NCBI RefSeq assembly: GCF_024006985.1
Contig: NZ_JAMXIB010000011.1
Location: 1-64,000 of the forward strand
Reading direction: 5' to 3'
Source of the DNA: Robiginitalea marina
GTDB taxonomy: Bacteria; Bacteroidota; Bacteroidia; Flavobacteriales; Flavobacteriaceae
DNA: 64,000 nucleotides
Shown: one piece after another, positions 62,601-64,000 of the stretch
Layout: every line of letters begins with the position of its first letter
Position numbering within the stretch: position 1 is the stretch's first letter
Notes under the pieces: generated by a model
Seen by the model: the letters and a program-made list of their open reading frames with translations, nothing else
What the model was told of the DNA's origin: nothing
Databases searched by the model: none
Position numbers and translations under genes: made by a program

Positions 62601-64000
62601 GGTGCCCCAGGAAAAATGGGGAGGGATCATGCGCTCCTTAAGCAGCACCAACTTCGAGCAGTCGAATGTGGAATTCATTCAGTTCTGGGTGCTGGACCCC
62701 TATGTCGACGGCCAGGCGACGAGTCCCGGGGAACTGGTCATCAACCTGGGGAACATCAGCGAGGACATCCTTCCCGACGGGAGGAAGCAATATGAGAATG
62801 GCCTTCCCGGGGTGGGGTCCAATGTGCTCGTTACCCCCACTGCCTGGGGACAGGTGCCGTCTACCCAGGCCCTGGTCTACGCCTTCGACGCCGCTGAAGC
62901 CAATAGATCCCTGCAGGACATCGGGTTTGACGGCCTGGATGATGCCGCAGAGGCCGCTGCCGGGTACAACGGCCCCCCGGAGGACCCTGCCCTGGACAAC
63001 TACACCTATTACCTGAACCGGGACGGGGACGTGCTCGAGCGGTACCTCGATTTCAACAATACCCAGGGTAACTCCCCCATTGCCGTATCGGCAACCGACC
63101 GCGGGAACACCACCCTGCCCGATGTGGAGGACGTGGACCGTGACCTGACCATGAACACGGTGAACAGCTACTATGAATACCGCATCCCCATCCGGCCCGG
63201 AATCTCCGTGGATGACCGCTATGTGACCGACGTCAAGGAAGGGGTTACCCCCAACCTGCCCAATGGCACCCAGCTCAACCGCCGGTGGATCCAGTACAAG
63301 ATCCCCCTGAGTGATTTTGCCCAGGCGGTTGGGGGCATTTCCGATTTCCGATCCATCAGTTTCATGCGGATGTACCTGACGGGTTTCCAGGGCCCCGTCG
63401 TGCTTCGGTTCGCTACCCTCGACCTGGTCCGGGGCGACTGGCGGATTTACACCCGCAGCCTCCAGGCGGGCAATGAACCCCCGGAAGACGATGCCACCAT
63501 CCTGGATGTGAATGCCGTAAACGTGGAGGAAAACAATTCCCGTATCCCCATCCCGTATGTGCTTCCCCCCGGGGTTTTCCGCGAACAGCTCAACAACAAC
63601 AACACTATTGTCCGCCAGAACGAACAGTCCCTCTCCCTGGTGGTGGAAAACCTGGAACCCGAGGATGCAAGGGGGGTCTTTAAGAATGTGAACATGGACA
63701 TGCGGCAGTACGAGCGCATCCGGATGTTCCTCCACGCCGAGAAACTGGTCCAGTCCGACCCGTTTATCGACGGGCAGTCGGCGGTAGGGTTTTTGCGGAT
63801 CGGGACCGATTTTTCCGAAAACTTCTACCAGCTGGAGGTGCCGCTGGTCTTTACGCCATTCGGGGCCTCGACGCCGGAAACCGTTTGGCCGGCCATCAAC
63901 GAGCTCAATGTGGCCCTGGCAGACCTGAACAAGGTGAAATCGCAGGGGATTGCCGACCAGACCCTCGGGGAAATTACCTACTACGAGGTGGTGGACGGGG
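59659..64000 (+). CDS. sprA: SprA, gliding motility / type IX secretion outer-membrane protein (5' part, runs off the window)
   Basis: SprA is the very large outer-membrane barrel that forms the type IX secretion translocon and is needed for gliding. The frame is open without a stop from TTG at 59659 to the window end, 1447 codons of an expected roughly 2400. TTG is the most likely start, giving KTGASKSSRSFCKPFFFLTF and a signal peptide ending VARAQE; no better ATG precedes it. Repeated segments such as NLAFDFDQRISLSMLGKIGERL and SQNNTVVAQGGGTLNEFELTALDY are typical of SprA. It may be translationally coupled to ruvA (5-base gap). The barrel end and C-terminus lie outside the window. Confidence 0.93.
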   Translation, partial: MKTGASKSSRSFCKPFFFLTFLLLGPLWVARAQEPATAGPDSVKTGISLGRLRMENPESIVSKYTYDPKLDRYIYTETVGDYDISYPVILTPEQYLELIRKTEIKSYFKEKIDAFSGKKEGSEEARKNLLPNFYVNSGFFETIFGGNSIEVIPQGSVAMDLGVIWQKNDNPALSPRNRTNLAFDFDQRISLSMLGKIGERLQVTAQYDTEATFDFQNLIKLDYTPTEDDIIRKIEVGNVNMPLNSSLITGAQSLFGVKTQLQFGKTTVTAVFSEQRSQNNTVVAQGGGTLNEFELTALDYDEDRHFFLAQYFRDRYDQALEDYPFIRSQVQLTRLEVWVTNRSQQTLNVRNIVAIQDLGETAPDLTRIGRAGGAPGDFFNPAGPNPELPRNGANDYDPALIGGGGVLTPAIRDIATVASGFQIPGGYVANEGFDYAILENARKLEIGRDYSFDSQLGYISLNQRLSNDEVLAVAFQYTFNGEVFQVGEFANGGVDATTVAPGVQPQVSNNTLVLKLLKSNITNVQDPIWDLMMKNIYATGAFQLSQEDFRMNILYNDPTPRNYITPVDPNQGWPSTPRPLQERILLDAFNFDRLNIYNDVQPGGDGFFDYVPGITVNPQNGLIIFTKVEPFGEFLFDLLGGGTYDVPGDQGYNPNQQKYVFRNMYVQTKAASLQDAEKNRFRIKGRYKSQSGGGIPIGAFNVPQGSVRVTAGGRQLQEGIDYTVNYQAGTVQILDPSLQASNVPINISVENNAVFGQQTRRFTGVNVEHQVNEKFVLGATLLNLNERPLTQKANFGVEPVNNTIFGLNGNFSTEVPFLTRLANMLPNVDTDVPSNVSVRGEVAFLKPNSPRNADFLGETTTYLDDFEGAQALIDIRSSLGWTLASPPLEFLDGGEQGLEAGFGRAKMAWYTIDPIFYTNQRPAGITDNDLSLNETRRIFIDEVFPSVDVAQGQTTVQNTLDIAYYPDQKGPYNANPSFGGEVPQEKWGGIMRSLSSTNFEQSNVEFIQFWVLDPYVDGQATSPGELVINLGNISEDILPDGRKQYENGLPGVGSNVLVTPTAWGQVPSTQALVYAFDAAEANRSLQDIGFDGLDDAAEAAAGYNGPPEDPALDNYTYYLNRDGDVLERYLDFNNTQGNSPIAVSATDRGNTTLPDVEDVDRDLTMNTVNSYYEYRIPIRPGISVDDRYVTDVKEGVTPNLPNGTQLNRRWIQYKIPLSDFAQAVGGISDFRSISFMRMYLTGFQGPVVLRFATLDLVRGDWRIYTRSLQAGNEPPEDDATILDVNAVNVEENNSRIPIPYVLPPGVFREQLNNNNTIVRQNEQSLSLVVENLEPEDARGVFKNVNMDMRQYERIRMFLHAEKLVQSDPFIDGQSAVGFLRIGTDFSENFYQLEVPLVFTPFGASTPETVWPAINELNVALADLNKVKSQGIADQTLGEITYYEVVDG

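Overview
The window looks like chromosomal DNA of a GC-rich marine flavobacterium (Bacteroidota, Flavobacteriaceae), most like Robiginitalea. Four things point there: the start of a SprA-type gliding/type IX secretion protein at the right end, an alternative complex III (Act) respiratory operon, a family-117/DUF2723 membrane protein, and recurrent TAnnTTTG promoter boxes (the Bacteroidota -7 element) with no obvious Shine-Dalgarno sites. The genus is an inference from gene content and base composition. Nearly everything is core chromosome. I see no insertion sequence, prophage, CRISPR array or rRNA operon, and only one tRNA.

Layout. 1-394 is non-coding with a palindromic direct repeat. 395-3522 is an ExbB / small membrane protein / ExbD / ExbD energy-transduction cassette followed by an outer-membrane porin-like protein. 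3564-9612 (minus) holds a small membrane protein, rpoN, asnS and an MMPL/RND exporter. 9733-14338 (minus) is a translation cluster read rplM-rpsI-rpsB-tsf-pyrH-frr. 14566-21354 holds a lipocalin-like lipoprotein, polA, a glycosylasparaginase-like lipoprotein, cutC, a metallophosphoesterase and a cysteine-free thioredoxin-fold protein. 21409-30983 holds the family-117/DUF2723 protein, tRNA-Gln(TTG), an ABM monooxygenase, a TonB-dependent receptor with a small unknown membrane-anchored partner, and an S9 peptidase. 31373-35787 is rimP-nusA-infB behind a terminator-like leader hairpin.

36673-48373 is a respiratory supercluster, actA-B-C-D-E-F followed by coxB and coxA. It would carry electrons from menaquinol through alternative complex III and cytochrome c to an aa3-type oxidase. 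Next come a DUF2807 exported protein, pckA (minus), a ruvB-P450-queG operon, a sodium/solute symporter, malic enzyme, ruvA and the truncated 5' part of sprA, which runs off the right end.

No wholly new system is evident. The points most worth a second look are: the same helix-hairpin-helix tail on ribosomal protein S2 and on the ActC membrane subunit; the terminator-like hairpin with an overlapping 16-codon ORF ahead of rimP-nusA-infB; the cysteine-free thioredoxin; the four-helix protein inside the ExbB/ExbD cassette; the unknown gene ahead of the TonB receptor; and the palindromic repeat at the left edge. Long antisense ORFs are abundant because of the GC-rich codon usage and were left out.
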